NCBI GenBank assembly: GCA_964036665.1 | Contig: OZ038530.1 | Span: forward strand, 17,444,001-17,508,000 | Direction: 5' to 3' | From: Gordius sp. MW1 | Taxonomy: Eukaryota; Nematomorpha; Gordioida; Gordea; Gordiidae | DNA length: 64,000 bases | Part shown: piece by piece, positions 12,524 to 24,285 of the stretch | How positions within the stretch are numbered: position 1 is the stretch's first letter | Layout: every line of letters starts with the position of its first letter | Program-made: the position numbers and the translations under genes | Notes under the pieces: model-generated | Told to the model about the DNA's origin: nothing | Databases searched by the model: none | The model's input: only the letters and a program-made list of their open reading frames with translations

Positions 12524-13236
12524 CAGGATTCTTAATCTGGGGGTCGCGAGAAGTTTGCCGGGGGGCCGCCTTTTTTTTTAGAATAAAATAAAAATATTCA
12601 GAAAAGCTTTAGATAAAATACTCACCAGGGGATTCGAACTCGTTGCCTTAAGATTCATTATTAGAAGTAATAAATGATTGTAATTTAAAATCTTTGTTTA
12701 AAACTAAAAGTTTGCCGCAATTTTGGATACAAATTCGTGCAGAATATCCTCCATTATTTTCAGCAGCAATTCAAAATTTGCTTCCTTTCGCTAGTATATA
12801 TTTGTGTGAAAAATGCTTCTCAACTATGGTGGATATAAAAACTATAAAACGCAATCGATTGCGACTAGATTCCTGCATGAGGATAGCATTACAATCAATA
12901 GAACCAAGAATTAACAAATTGGCTGAAGATGTTCAGCAGCAGAAATCTCATTAAATATATTTTCGTATGCATATATTTTTTATTTCAAACATTGTTTTTA
13001 TGTTTAATTATGAAGTTTTTATGTTATTATTATTTCATTATCTATTTAAATTTTAAATAAAAATGAATTAATAAAGTTGTGTTTTATGTTTCTTATATAA
13101 TAAAATGAAAAAATAATAGAAAATCAATATATTATAGATAATATAACAAATATAAATTATTATGAAAAAATGGGGGGCCGCAAACAAATAATAAAATATT
13201 TGGGGGGGGGGCGTGTATAAAGGTTAAGAACTACTG
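12524..13236 (+). mobile_element. hAT transposon remnant with transposase C terminus
   Basis: Flanked by a perfect 8-bp duplication TGTTAGAG (12516-12523 and 13237-13244), the hallmark of hAT insertion. Ends are CAGGATTCTTAATCTGG and, inverted, CAGTAGTTCTTAACC. The interior at 12694-12954 encodes the hAT dimerisation domain of the ZBED5/SCAND3-like type: LPQFWIQI, EYPPLFSAAIQNLLPFAS, YLCEKCFSTMVDIK, KRNRL, CMRIALQSIEPRI. The N-terminal DDE part is missing, so this is an internally deleted derivative. It sits inside the LINE-like pseudogene. Confidence 0.88.
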
Positions 13237-14131
13237 TGTTAGAGGATTGCGAGCTATCCTACAATATAGCACTAGGCCTTGGAATAAAATACACCAAAGC
13301 TTATGCCTCTAAAAATTGCAACCTGCCAGTTATGAAGAAGAAGGCCAACCATTACACCGCAGGCTGAATAAATTTAGACAGTTGCGACACTCTAAAACCC
13401 ATTCCATTATCCAGTCAACCCTTAAAAAGGCTCAAATTCCATCCAATCACGAACCTTGAAATCCTTCCCTTGAAGGTCGAATGCGTCCTGACGGCTCCTC
13501 ACTAATCCCATGGGAAAACGGTCTCTTTCTATAATTGGATTTTACATGCATTGATTTATAAGCCCCCTCTAATCTTTATGACCCTATGGCCCTAGCTGAA
13601 GAACGCAAGCTCCAAAAATACAAGGCCCTCTTGGATCTAGTATTTCTATCCCAATAGTTTCCTCCTGTTCAGGATCCTATGAAAAAATGGCGTTGGCTTA
13701 ATTCAAAGAATAGGCAAGGGATATCCTCCCTCTAAATATTCCCGCGTATTTGTATTAAAACAATCAATATCTTAATTGCAAAATTTAATTTCAAATCTTT
13801 TTAGGAATCTGGCCTCTTCTGAAAGAGGAAGATGAAAACATATTACTCCTATAATCTTTTTAAATATTATTTTATAATTATAGTATTTAATATTATGTTT
13901 AGATAATGGCCTTAAAATTTATTCTCTTGTGCATGAAAAAACTTTTTATAAACTTTATTAGAATTATATGCAGGTTTTCAGCCGAGGTTTTTTTTTAAAG
14001 TTAGTAACAAAATAATAACTAGTTTTTAGATTCTTCTAAAAAATTGTTTTATTGTGGATGCATGCTTAGATATTTGTTAAACCCGATTTTAATGAAAAAC
14101 ATTTGCATTTATAATTTTTATGAGTTGTATG

Positions 14132-15385
14132 TAGTTGTTAAAAGTTCCTTTTAAAGGAACTAATTCCAGTTCCTAGTTCTCATAAAGGAATTAGTTCCAG
14201 TTCCTTTTAAAGTTCCTTTTTTAAATTTTTTTTTAAAATGTACAAACTTTATTAATTCATATAACCAATATATTATGTATTACAATTTATAAAAAACATC
14301 AGGTAATAAATGTTTATTTGATTTTAACAAAATATTATTTTCAAAGTTGTCATCTAAAAGACATGTTTGCTTGTCTCCAAATAAATTTTGCCCAAGCTAA
14401 ATAATCTCTCCACAGGGGCACTTGATGGTAATGGCGTATTATATTTAATAAATAGTTTTTTTAAATCGGGATACTGTCTAAAATACTTAAATTTCAGTTA
14501 TTAGAAAGCAAAAAACTTTCAATTGATAAAAATAAATATTAAAATTAAACAATTAATTATTGACCTTGGGGTAACGCCAAATATTTGCGGTAGAAGATAT
14601 AGAAGTTGATATATGTTTTATTTTTAAAGAGCATAATTTGCATCCAAGAGTTATTGATTTTGCATCCTTTTATATAATAAGCGTAAAAATATTATCAAAT
14701 AAAGGCCAGGGTATATTTTCAGGTTTAATTATGGTAATGCCACTCATATCTAAAATCAAAAGATTATATATTTAATATTTATAAACTTATTATTACTAGT
14801 AATATGATAAAAATTAAAAACCAATTAAAGGAAATAAACTTTATATACCGCTCCTGCTCATCTCGATTAAAACGCAGCTCAACTAATCGTATTATAATTG
14901 GGTTAAGGTTAGGGTTAGGATATATTTAATATCTATATATGTTATATAATATAATATATGTATATATGTTAAATAAAGATATATATAATGAAATAATATT
15001 AGCAGTTACTGAATCTGTTAAACATTCATTCATACTTTAAATATCTAAGATTGGTGTTTTAGGTGGTCTGAGTTTTAATTAAGTTGAGTACAATTCATAA
15101 ATAACCATAAATCAAAAAATTTGTTTAACAAACACTACCGTGAATAAAATACTAAATAATATTTAAATTTAAAATTAATTGAAAAATTTTTAATGCAAAT
15201 TGAAATTGGCAAAAGGAACTTAAAAGGAACTTGTAAGTAATTCCTTTTGCGATAAATTGAGAAAAAAAGGAACTAATTCCAATTCCATTTCCTTATTTTA
15301 AAAAGGAACTTATTAGTTTCTTTTTTTAAAAAAAGAACTAGTTCCAGGAACTAGTTCCAAGGAACTAATTCCTTTAACAGCTCTA
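14132..15385. mobile_element. hAT-type MITE, TAGNGNTGTTAAA family, long copy
   Basis: An 8-bp duplication GTTGTATG flanks it (14124-14131, 15386-15393). The ends TAGTTGTTAAAAG and, inverted, TAGAGCTGTTAAAGG agree with hAT termini. Subterminal regions are packed with AAGGAACTAGTTCC-like palindromes in both orientations. No coding sequence. Sister copy at 49050-49674. Confidence 0.85.
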
Positions 15386-15393
15386 GTTGTATG

Positions 15394-17091
15394 GCATCCC
15401 TGACAAAAATAAACCATAGCATTTTGAATATAAAAAATATTTCGGGTTTAGTAGATAGCACATTATATAATCAAATGGTTTTTTGCACGAACTTATAAGA
15501 GGCTCTAATAAACTTATATATTAAAATTGATAAACATTTCTTTATTTTTGTTAAAAATATGATTGTTTAAGAATGGGGTTCGATATACCCCACAAATCTG
15601 CTTAGGACTGAGATTTTCGTAAGTACTCTCGAGGGTTAAAACAGTTTGCCTTGTTAAGTTGCCATTTTGGTTCCTGGACGTTAGTTTTTTTTTTTGGGGG
15701 GGGGGGGGGGGGTGATTAAATATAATTAAGTTTATTCTTCATAAAAAACCATATTATGGTTCAAAGAACTGTGGAGGGGGGAGGAGAGATAGAAAAAGAA
15801 AAAATGGAAAACTTCTTACAAACCCCAAGCTCCTGCAACGAAAGTGACATGTTTAAAATTTAAAAAAAATTAGAGTTGCAAATTTAGAGAGGGGGCGTTT
15901 TCAGATAGAGAGGGTCTTATTTGTCTAGAGAGGCGACGGCTCGGGGCTAGTCGGCGACCAGGATTTTATGGAGTGTGAAGTTCTAAATAGGCGTCGGCGT
16001 CTGCTTCCTGAGGAAATGTTGTATTTTTAGAGACTTACAGCACCCTATTCCTAGCAGATGTCGAGTGAAAGCTAGAAGGGCGGCGGCGGATTTTTTTTGC
16101 CGTAAGTGGGCGACAGTGGGTGGAGTTTCAATCTGTGTTACAAGGAATCAAGGCCTGATGGGAGGTGTCGCAACTTTAACATTGAGTGGGTGCAAATGAA
16201 GGCAGACATGTTTTTGGTCGCTTATGCTAAAATTAGCCCCCACTTTCAGTAAGTTCTTAGCTTTTTTTCTTTTAGGATAAAAGATGGGTATATCAAAAAT
16301 GTAAGATTTTATGAATATATTTAAAAGTTAATATAATGTAAAGGAAGTTTAATATTAATAAAATTATAAACCTTCACACACGTTTAATATAAATCTTTAA
16401 AATAAAAAGGCCCAAACTGGAATGAAAGTTTTGGTATTTAAACATAATCCAAAAACAAACTATATATAATTTTTGTCGAAAGATGTTAAAATAAAATTTG
16501 TACTTGGTGAAATCATAAGTTCAAACTAGCCGACAATAGTTTAATTGATAAATTAATTAAACAGTCAGAACATCGTTTTATTTTATAAACAGCCTCAAGC
16601 ATACAAAATAAAGACCTTAAATATACTTAGATGGGCGTAGCCGGGAGGGGCAGGGTGGGTGCCTAAATAAAAAAAAATTTAATGCAAAAACCCTTAAAAA
16701 TTAGAAAAATTATGAATTTCTTATAACATAGATTATATAATAGTCTCTGATGCATATATTTATAAGTAATGTGTCAATGGATACAAAAAATATTGTTATT
16801 TTCTGTTTAAAAAATAAAATAAAAAGAATTATAAATAAAAGACCAAAATAAAATGTATATTAAGGTTTGTATGCAAAACCTTAAATAAGTCTACATTTTT
16901 TAGTTCCTTCAGAAATTATAACAAACCTAATCTATATTATATCGAGAGGGGGATTGGGATCGACGATGATCCATCCGTATTGGTGCATTCGACCAAAGTT
17001 TAACTGACAAAATATCTATGAATGTCCATGAATGTCTATGAATATTAAACGAAAATGTTCCTTGAAAGGGGTTTACAGAGACGAAAACGTT
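15394..17091. other. Intergenic, no gene seen; partial MITE and G run
   Basis: Contains a G run at about 15697-15712, a somewhat GC-richer patch at 15.9-16.2 kb with no recognisable family, and at 16631-16720 the left half of a GGGCGTAGCC MITE without a matching right end. Confidence 0.45.
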
Positions 17092-17126
17092 AGGGTTAGT
17101 GTTTTAGGTTAGGGTTAGGGTTAGAT
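17092..17126 (+). repeat. Interstitial TTAGGG-like tract
   Basis: GTTAGGGTTAG, an interrupting segment, then GGTTAGGGTTAGGGTTAG, about 120 bp before the BRF2 start codon. Similar shorter tracts occur at about 14909 (inside a MITE) and 36600 (inside POLG intron 15). Confidence 0.7.
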
Positions 17127-17243
17127 GCACACATTTCAATCGACAAATGCATTTACGTAGACATTCGTAGATATTTATATGTTTTTTGCTTTTTGGTCAT
17201 ATGCAACTGAATCGATCCATCACAGCTGTTCATTTGTACGAAA

Positions 17244-18542
17244 ATGAAGTGTTTTCTTTGCGGGGGTTATGAGATAGATTTTGTTGACAACATATTAGTT
17301 TGCAAACAATGTGGTAACATTTTAGAAGCTGGTGGGATCGTTGAAGATCGTGTTGATGGTAAGTTAATGATTGAGTCGCCTAAATTTTTAGGTTTTAATC
17401 AAAATGTATATGAGCACCAAGATCTTGCCTTTCACAATTGGAAATCTCAAAAGGACAATATTTTTAAAATTAAGAATATTTTAAGAATTAATGACGCTAC
17501 GATTGAATCTATAAAAAAGCTTTATGGAGACATTTTGAGGCAGAAAAGATGTGTGTATTTAAAGAGCAAATCAAAGACTTTATTTCTCTGCATCTGCACG
17601 TATTTTAATATTTTTTAAATTAAAAACCATATAAATTAGGTATCATATTTTAAAAAAATCTGGCGATCCTATTACAATATCTCATCTATGTAAAGTATTA
17701 GATATACCTCCATCAACGTTTAGTAAAAAATATTCTTATTTTACAAAACAACTTGAAGAGGATACAAGCCCTATTGTTTCTAAATTATATCCTTTCAACC
17801 ACTACATTGAATCAATTAGAATGGGGTTTGTGAAGAAATTTTCTTATGGTAAACAATATAGTTTCTATAACTTAAAAAATGTTACAAATGTTATTGCTTT
17901 TGTATATTATGACTACTAATACATAATTGCTACTAGATTCATATTCATAATATTAATCTTTTAGATCAGAACTTTCAAGAAAATTTTGCAAATCTAATAA
18001 AAATTTACGTAACAATTTATGATTCATCTGGAACTGACAAAATAGTTCATGGTTGTGCTTTCTTGGCATGGAAGGCATTTTTAATACAAACTGAAAAACC
18101 ACATAAAAATCACCCTAAGCCATGTAATGACAATGAAAAATTTCTCTTATCCCAACAATTTACTAAAGAAATCAAATATTTTTGTAGCCTCCACCACTTA
18201 GTTTATAATCGCATAATGTGCCTAGTATTAAAAAGGCTTTATCAAATATTGTATGAATTAGGCACACAAATTCCATGGTTAAAAAAGAATACAGCCTACA
18301 CCCTACCAGTCATACATTTGTATCTCTCAGATATCATAAAGTATTCTGATACTTCTCTTTCATCTTTAAAAATTTTGACTTCCCAAAATAAATGGGGCAA
18401 AAAATTTTTAAATAAAAGAATAGCCAAAAGCATAAGAAGGCATGAAGCAGATTTTTCCCATGCATGCTGCCCATCTGATGATGTACCCATTGGAGAAATA
18501 GATATACCAGAAAATGAAATTTCTGATTATATTAAGTTGTAA
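17244..18542 (+). CDS. brf2: BRF2, TFIIB-related factor of RNA polymerase III
   Basis: BRF2 recruits RNA polymerase III to promoters with upstream elements such as U6. Exon 1 17244-17599, a 40-bp intron, exon 2 from 17640, exon 3 to the stop at 18540-18542. The N-terminal zinc ribbon has Cys3, Cys6, Cys20 and Cys23 with LVCKQCG spacing. Cyclin-fold regions follow: SIKKLYGDILRQKR, SGDPITISHLCKVLDIPPS, then GCAFLAWKAFL, which aligns with FLAWQSL of human BRF2. The C terminus IPENEISDYIKL resembles the ISDSEIEQYL end of human BRF2, and this is what separates it from TFIIB and BRF1. The intron 2 boundary is ambiguous: 17849-17964 (380 residues in all) or 17902-17969 (396 residues); both keep frame, and TACTAAT within it could be the branch site. 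No canonical AATAAA was seen after the stop. Confidence 0.85.
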
Positions 18543-18892
18543 AGATTTTTGTATTAATTATAATTTATTGTTAATAATTCTTTTTAATAATTATTAAATA
18601 AGAATTTTTAAATCTTGTCTACCTACATTTTAATGCTAAGAATGCATGTAAAAAAATGCCCTTTTTTAAATATTTTCAGTTTAGAATGCGAAAATTGATT
18701 GTAAGTTTAATTTAAGCCTATTGTTATAATTGTGTATTATTATACTACTTAGCTTGCCTGTCTTCTAACTAATTTTACAATGACGTTAATGTTTAGAAAG
18801 CATGCTATATCTTGTCTTTGCAACCTGCATAAAGGGTTTATTTTAAATCTCTCAATAGTTAGCCATTTATTTTAAATTGCTTCATGGGCGTA

Positions 18893-19031
18893 GGCAGGGA
18901 GGGGCAGCTGCCCTCTTATAAATCCAAAAAATCATTAATTTAATATAATTACTTAAATTTCAAAAAATATAATTTTGCCCCTCCCTAAATCATAATTGCC
19001 CCCTTTGATCTAATTCCTGCCTATGTCCATG
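18893..19031. mobile_element. MITE of the GGGCGTAGCC family
   Basis: CATGGGCGTAGGCAGG at the left and CCTGCCTATGTCCATG at the right form the ends; the core has TTTTGCCCCTCCCTAAATC, as in the copy at 7596. It lies 350 bp after the BRF2 stop. The rest of 18543-19590 shows nothing recognisable. Confidence 0.85.
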
Positions 19032-19590
19032 ATGCTTTGAAAAAATAAATTATACACAATCACCTAGCAACCATAACTGATATATATTAAATTTAGTGAA
19101 TTTGTCGCTTGTAAGTTTTAGTTTTTTATTGAGTAAAATTCAAAGTTGTTAAGTCAAGCGCTACTTATTATATTTAATTGTTAATGCCATTTTAAAAGTC
19201 AGTTGGGGAATTTTTTTAAACCCGAAAGGTAAATTATTATAATATTCGAATTATAAACTAATAAAACCATACTGGAGAACAGCTAATTTTTACATTAAAA
19301 TTTACTTAGTACCTAGGCCTGGGGCTTTTTCAATATGCGCCGAATAATAAAAACATTGGAGGATTATCTATCCATAAGTAAGTTTAACATTTAATTATTC
19401 AACGAAATCAATATCGTTTGGTTTATAAACATATGCCTCAAGCAAGGAGCCACAGCCCTTACACTTCTATTTTAAAATATCATTAAAATAGCTAAATATT
19501 ATACTAATTAAAAATAGACCTTCTGAAGATATAGAGAAGTATTCAGCTCCATAACTAATCACTGAATGGAAAAATGCATGCAGATTTATC

Positions 19591-20566
19591 AAAAGTCGTC
19601 TACTTCTTATTCTTTATCATTTATTTGGTCCCACAGTGGTGGGGTTTATTTTGATTATTTCTTTCATCTTGACCGGGTGAGGGCCATATCTTGACTAATC
19701 TCTTTTGTTTTCATTACTTTATCGACTTGCTTTTTCCACGTGACTCGCGGTCGTCCTTATTTTCTCTTGCCCGGTACCTCCATGTCCAGTACTTTTCGAT
19801 TTAGGTCATTCGTGTCCCTTCTTAGTATATGCTCATACCACCTTAGCCGATTTTCGTTAATCATGTCCGCCATAGGTTGAATACCCATTTTTGTCATGAG
19901 CAGGTCATTCGTCATATGGTCGAGCTTTTAGCCTTACTTCCTGTCGGATTCCTTGTATTTCCTTTTCCAATGAATCGAAGAACGTGTCTTTTTCTGATTC
20001 CATACAACCAATTTGGGGAGCGTACGCGCACATAACGGTTAGAAGGTCCCCATGATCTGCAATCTTCACCCACATTAGCCTGTAGGAATAATTGACTTCC
20101 ACCACCTTGTCCTTGAACGATACCGACCCCGTTTCTACGATTTGGTGACCGACTGTAGAAAAGTTTGTATCCTTTTCCTAATTCCCGAGCTTTCGTTCCA
20201 TTCCACCTCGTCTCTTGTAGGCAAGCGATGTGTACCTTTCTTCTTTTTTAGCATTTGTGCGACCTCATGCTCTTCCCCATCAACGTTCCCACATTCCAGC
20301 GTTATTCGCATTCTTTCCACAACTAATTTCCTTAACCGCCTTCGTTGTGAGTTGAGCAGTAACCCTAGTGTATTTTTCACATTGCACGGGCGGGGTATGC
20401 AGTGCGCGTCGTTTGTGGAGGACGCCCTACCTTTCTCTTGTAAAATCTTGTTTGAAACTCATGATTTTGCAGTTGGTTTTTATAGCCGGTTTCCGTCCTG
20501 ACGCCAACCCTCCACTTTTTGCGCACAGACATGGGCCCGTCGTAGGCAGTGTTAAAAGTCGTCTAC
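19591..20566 (-). mobile_element. RTE-like LINE, internally deleted, with 13-bp target duplications
   Basis: The perfect repeat AAAAGTCGTCTAC at 19591-19603 and 20554-20566 brackets the element (19604-20553). Reading the minus strand, the 5' part encodes LINE endonuclease: VVERMRITLECGNV, then YRLMWVKIADHGDLL, VMCAYAPQIGCMESEKD. This passes directly into the C-terminal tail of an RTE reverse transcriptase: LRWYEHILRRDTNDL, VLDMEVPGK, GRPRVTWKKQVDKVMK. The whole polymerase core is absent, so the copy derives from an internally deleted template or a later deletion. Target duplications prove insertion as a unit after deletion is possible but not certain. Confidence 0.85.
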
Positions 20567-20639
20567 CTAAATCTTACAAACATTTTCTGCGACAGAACAA
20601 TTCCTAGAACGCGCAGTCAAATAATCTATCCCTGAATTG

Positions 20640-21300
20640 CATTATAAAGCGGTTAGTTAAACCAGGTCATGATGGAAGAAACTCATCACCTAGAACAAGG
20701 AGAATTGAGACATGTGATAATCCATTTATTGTTGATGATCTTAAGTCAGTAGTATTTTTCAAGGGGGGCCAGAATGGTTAGCTCTTAAGACAAAGAATGA
20801 TTGAAATATATAACTGAGAAGGTGACCCAGTCCTTGCCCTCTATCGAAAGGTTGAACCGGCAGACCCGTCGAGGTCCAGGACTATCAAAGCGCACTCAGT
20901 TAGGCCGGTTCAGTTACCTCCCGGACGAAAATTGATGCGTTATGCGCCCGGGGTATGGATCGGGGGTACCTGCCTTGTTTGCATCCCAGCATTTCCTCCT
21001 ATGAACCACTTCCGGATGGGCGACCTGGCCATCCCATCGATAGAAATTAAGAAGCTTGATGGAGCGAGGCTGTATTGATTGGGGTGCTCCGGTATCGCTG
21101 GCCTAAACCTTCCAGCCGGTTACTTACTATTAGATGGTCCCGCTCGTTTCAACCAGCAGCTGTCCTGCGAATGGGTGCGTAGATTGATCACTCATACTTG
21201 CCCAGTTGGATTCACTGCACGTCAACATTGGTCTACGAGCATAGATAGGTGCCGTCGGCAAAACTTTCAATTGCAAGTCGAGCCCTGCGGTTAATATGTT
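20640..21300. other. GC-rich block of unknown nature
   Basis: About 650 bp much richer in G and C than its surroundings, with many CpG and restriction-like palindromes. An inverted pair GGTTGAACCGG / CCGGTTCAG lies at about 20851-20915. One 71-codon ORF (21079-21294) matches nothing I recognise. It could be an old repeat, a horizontally derived piece or a regulatory island; no evidence decides. Confidence 0.4.
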
Positions 21301-21699
21301 TATATATTAATTTGAAATAAAAAAATTTTGATTTAAAATTTTTAATCGATTTGTTTAATGTTACTATCTTTCTGTTTAAAAATTCGTAGCTTAGTGAGGG
21401 ACGATTAGGACAAAATGACGTGGGGCAATGTTATGATATAATCTTAACAATCATGTCCATCTCTTCGTCTCTAGCTACTTCCATTTTTACCTATTCCTAT
21501 ATACTTTTTTACTTGTCCGTTTAAGCTAGGGGATAAGAAGGGCTCCAAAAATAGTTAATTTTAAACTCTAAACAAAAAATTTCAAACTTTACACTTACGT
21601 AAGCTTTTGCATTGTCTTTTCTGTCATAATGGCATTCAAAAATCCGTACGCGCCAAATAACTCTTTAAAAATATTTATTGACTTGACATGCTAAAAACG

Positions 21700-22260
21700 T
21701 TTTTCAATTTCGTTCAACGGGAATATGCGTCAGCAATTAATATAAAACGTTTATTGTCAATTAAAAATAAATTCACGATGTATTCTCCTTTATAGAGATT
21801 TGGGGCGTGGTCATCTAGCCTTTTTATTTTTTTGCAGCATAGGTCCCCAAGCTTACAAAGCTTGCACTGCCTGATGAATCTTTCGATATCTTTATCTTCG
21901 GCCACCGCACGGATTACCGGGCTAGTCCCTTCATTTTATCAATTGCATGATCTGACGAAGATTAACAGGCACCACTAATCTTTCATGTCTTTTTAAAACG
22001 TCTGAGGTAAGGTTATATCGTCCATGCTTAATGAATATTATTAACTTTCACTAACTCAGGGTCTGCATTGCTTTAGGTTAAAATGTACAAATCTAAAATT
22101 CTAATAGCTTTTGTAATCTGTTTCCGACTATATTGCAAGATGATCTTTAGCTTCCATGTTATTCGCGCCCAAACACGATACTACATCAACTATGGACTCA
22201 CCCTGGCAATATTTAAGTGTCAAGGTGGATTTAATCGATGAAATCCCGTATTGTAAATCA
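21700..22260 (-). mobile_element. Ty3/gypsy fossil: RNase H end and integrase zinc-binding region
   Basis: On the minus strand the segment LKYCQGESIVDVVSCLG resembles the RNase H end of gypsy polyproteins, and DIERFIRQCKLC followed by FILIADAYSR resembles the integrase zinc-binding and core start. An old, broken fragment with no LTRs in view; several breaks. Confidence 0.55.
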
Positions 22261-22461
22261 GGAATAAAAAGGGGTCTTTCATGGCTTGTAGACGTTTGTT
22301 CCAGCATTGTGAAACCGAGCGATTGCGATGCCACTAAGGAGTTGGCGTTTAAAATACAAATTACATCTAAATTATTGGACTTCCAAATTACATACAAATA
22401 TAATTTGTGCCCATCATTTTTATCCAGGGCCAACTCATTATGTTGTCCACATTTTCGTTAA

Positions 22462-23878
22462 GTATGTGAAACTGTATGCTAACCTTACTATGTGCTATTT
22501 TAGCTAAGACATTAACTTTGTCCTAGACATTTACATAAATAATGTTAACTTGTTTAGCCAAAATATTTGCTGTCTATTATTTTCTACGAAATTTAGAAAG
22601 TTTTGTTTATTCATTACCGAAATGAATGCCACAGAATCAATTAGCCTTTTAAGTTAACATCGTCAATATTTATGCCACAGATGGTGAATTCGAGGCGTGA
22701 AAAAATTTGGTATTACCTTCGCGGCGCTATTCCTTAATTACTGTGAGGTAAAAGGCACTCGGCAATTATTCGCAGCATGCCTATAAGCACTGCTTTCCAT
22801 GACAAACGTGTCCTACACACTCAGCACGATGATTAGTCCCGTTTATTTTATTTCTACTCAATTAGGAAGACAAAGGCATGTTATTATAGTTAACAAGGGG
22901 TTGTCCAAAACTGAAGAGATTTGATTATTATTATGATCAATTTTGCAACGATTTTGATAATTATTACGAATATTTTTATGAGGGTTTTGATAATAATAAT
23001 CACATTTGGAAACAAAATTGGGATTATAATAAATTATTCATATACGAGAACCGTTGGGCCTATTACTTTCAAAATTACTAAAGCAGTTCGAGCTCAAATG
23101 TCATTTTATGTTGCATTTATGACAGCGAACATCTTTAAACATAAATACTTTTTCTACCTTATTAATTTAATAGATGTAATAAAAACTAAGACGAAACAAA
23201 TTAAAATTTTATCCACGCAGAGTTGAAAGAGGTAACAGAACAGCCACTGAGGGTTGAGTTGAGCGGATGAACATAGTAAAAATACGATGAATATTATTTT
23301 TAATTTTTATTGTTTTACATATGGGTAGAATTCATATATGTGTACATTGATTTTTTTGGAGGATGGGGTATATTAATATTCTATAGGAAAAAAACAATGT
23401 TCGCAAGAATAAGAAAACTTTTATTTTTCATAGCCTAGCAAGAGTAAGCAAAGAGGGCCTTTTGGATCATGACGTATATTAAAATATTTGATCCTTGCTT
23501 TAAATGTCATAAACATATCCAAATAGCAATAAAAATGATTAAAGCGAACGAAGAACAATGTGCTTATACTTGCGGTAAACAGGGTAATTATCAATGTAAA
23601 TATTACACGTGTTGAGAAACAAAGGGATACTACAGGAGGTAAGGGTAAACAGAGATACCAAAATATGGACAAAATTTTATATTAACCTTCGAAAAATATA
23701 TATAAGATAAGTTATCTTCACAATCCTATGAATATAACTTTAGTTACTCAAAGCCTCACTCTTTTTCTAACATTATTTATTCAAATTACTTATAATATCT
23801 CTTGAGATGCTGTAGGAATATTTCAAAAATATGTAGTGTGGTTGAAATTATAATACTTACATATTTTATATCTCTCAA
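22462..23878. other. No recognisable gene
   Basis: AT-rich intergenic DNA before POLG. ORFs at 22921-23226 and 23421-23672 have AT-driven composition and no family match. Confidence 0.35.
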
Positions 23879-24016
23879 CATGGGCGTAGCCAGGTTTTAT
23901 ATTGGGGGGGGGGGGTGGCAAACTTTAAAAGTTCAATTGGAGGGGGGCAAAACACAATTTTTTTTAATTTTTTAATGTTTTTGCATTGAAATTTTTCTCT
24001 CTCGTAATTTAGGGTT
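23879..24016. mobile_element. MITE of the GGGCGTAGCC family, right end missing
   Basis: CATGGGCGTAGCCAGG, a G run, AAAGTTCAATTGGAGGGGGG and TTTTTGCATTGAAATTTTT identify the subtype also seen at 3304 and, inverted, at 30084. The right inverted end is lost. It lies 270 bp before the POLG start codon. Confidence 0.75.
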
Positions 24017-24285
24017 AACACTTTAAATAAAGTAACCTCGATTTTGAACAATATTATATCCTTATCAATGAATGTGGAATATCAACTTATTGAACAACTA
24101 TTAAAACGCTATTAGCCTATCTTTACTACTGTGTTTAGCTCATCTCTGCCTTTATCTTAATAAATTAGTCTTCTAAAAATTAAAGCTTTTTTTCCAGTTA
24201 TTGTGTATTTTGACGGCATCTTAAAGGTTTGAACAGCTGCTTTTAAGTTTTAAAGTTTACCAATCATTGTGCACCGCAATTTTAA

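Larger units (their letters stand above)
9060..13830 (+). pseudogene. Decayed LINE-like reverse transcriptase gene, split by two later insertions
   Basis: Remains of one long retroelement ORF read across 9060-10950, 12178-12523 and 13245-13830. N-terminal block IIS..HN.VAWEKVIKFLP at about 9.45 kb; then SAASLDGIKP (the PDG-type motif before the polymerase), NKTLRPIAIGGVFRK, FIKLDFQNAFNNLN (catalytic Asp region) and GIQQGG.LGP. The C-terminal part has GLGIRS-like, DWDACLVSRSVAYLL, HDWLEAFTSIFSN, the RPDGSSLIPW block and LAEERKLQKYKALL. Order and spacing match a widespread animal retroelement protein that I place with non-LTR elements because no LTRs, protease or integrase accompany it; that placement is inferred. 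Several stops and shifts make it a pseudogene. Four further remnants of the family lie at 4.2, 5.9, 44.8 and 51.1 kb. Confidence 0.75.

Noticed and set aside
17600-18062. Reading the zinc-ribbon gene at 17.2 kb as TFIIB or BRF1
   Set aside because: The FLAW block and the acidic IPENEISDYI C terminus fit BRF2, and the length is BRF2-like.
22921-23672. Short ORFs before POLG as host genes
   Set aside because: AT-driven composition, no motif, no consistent splice structure.
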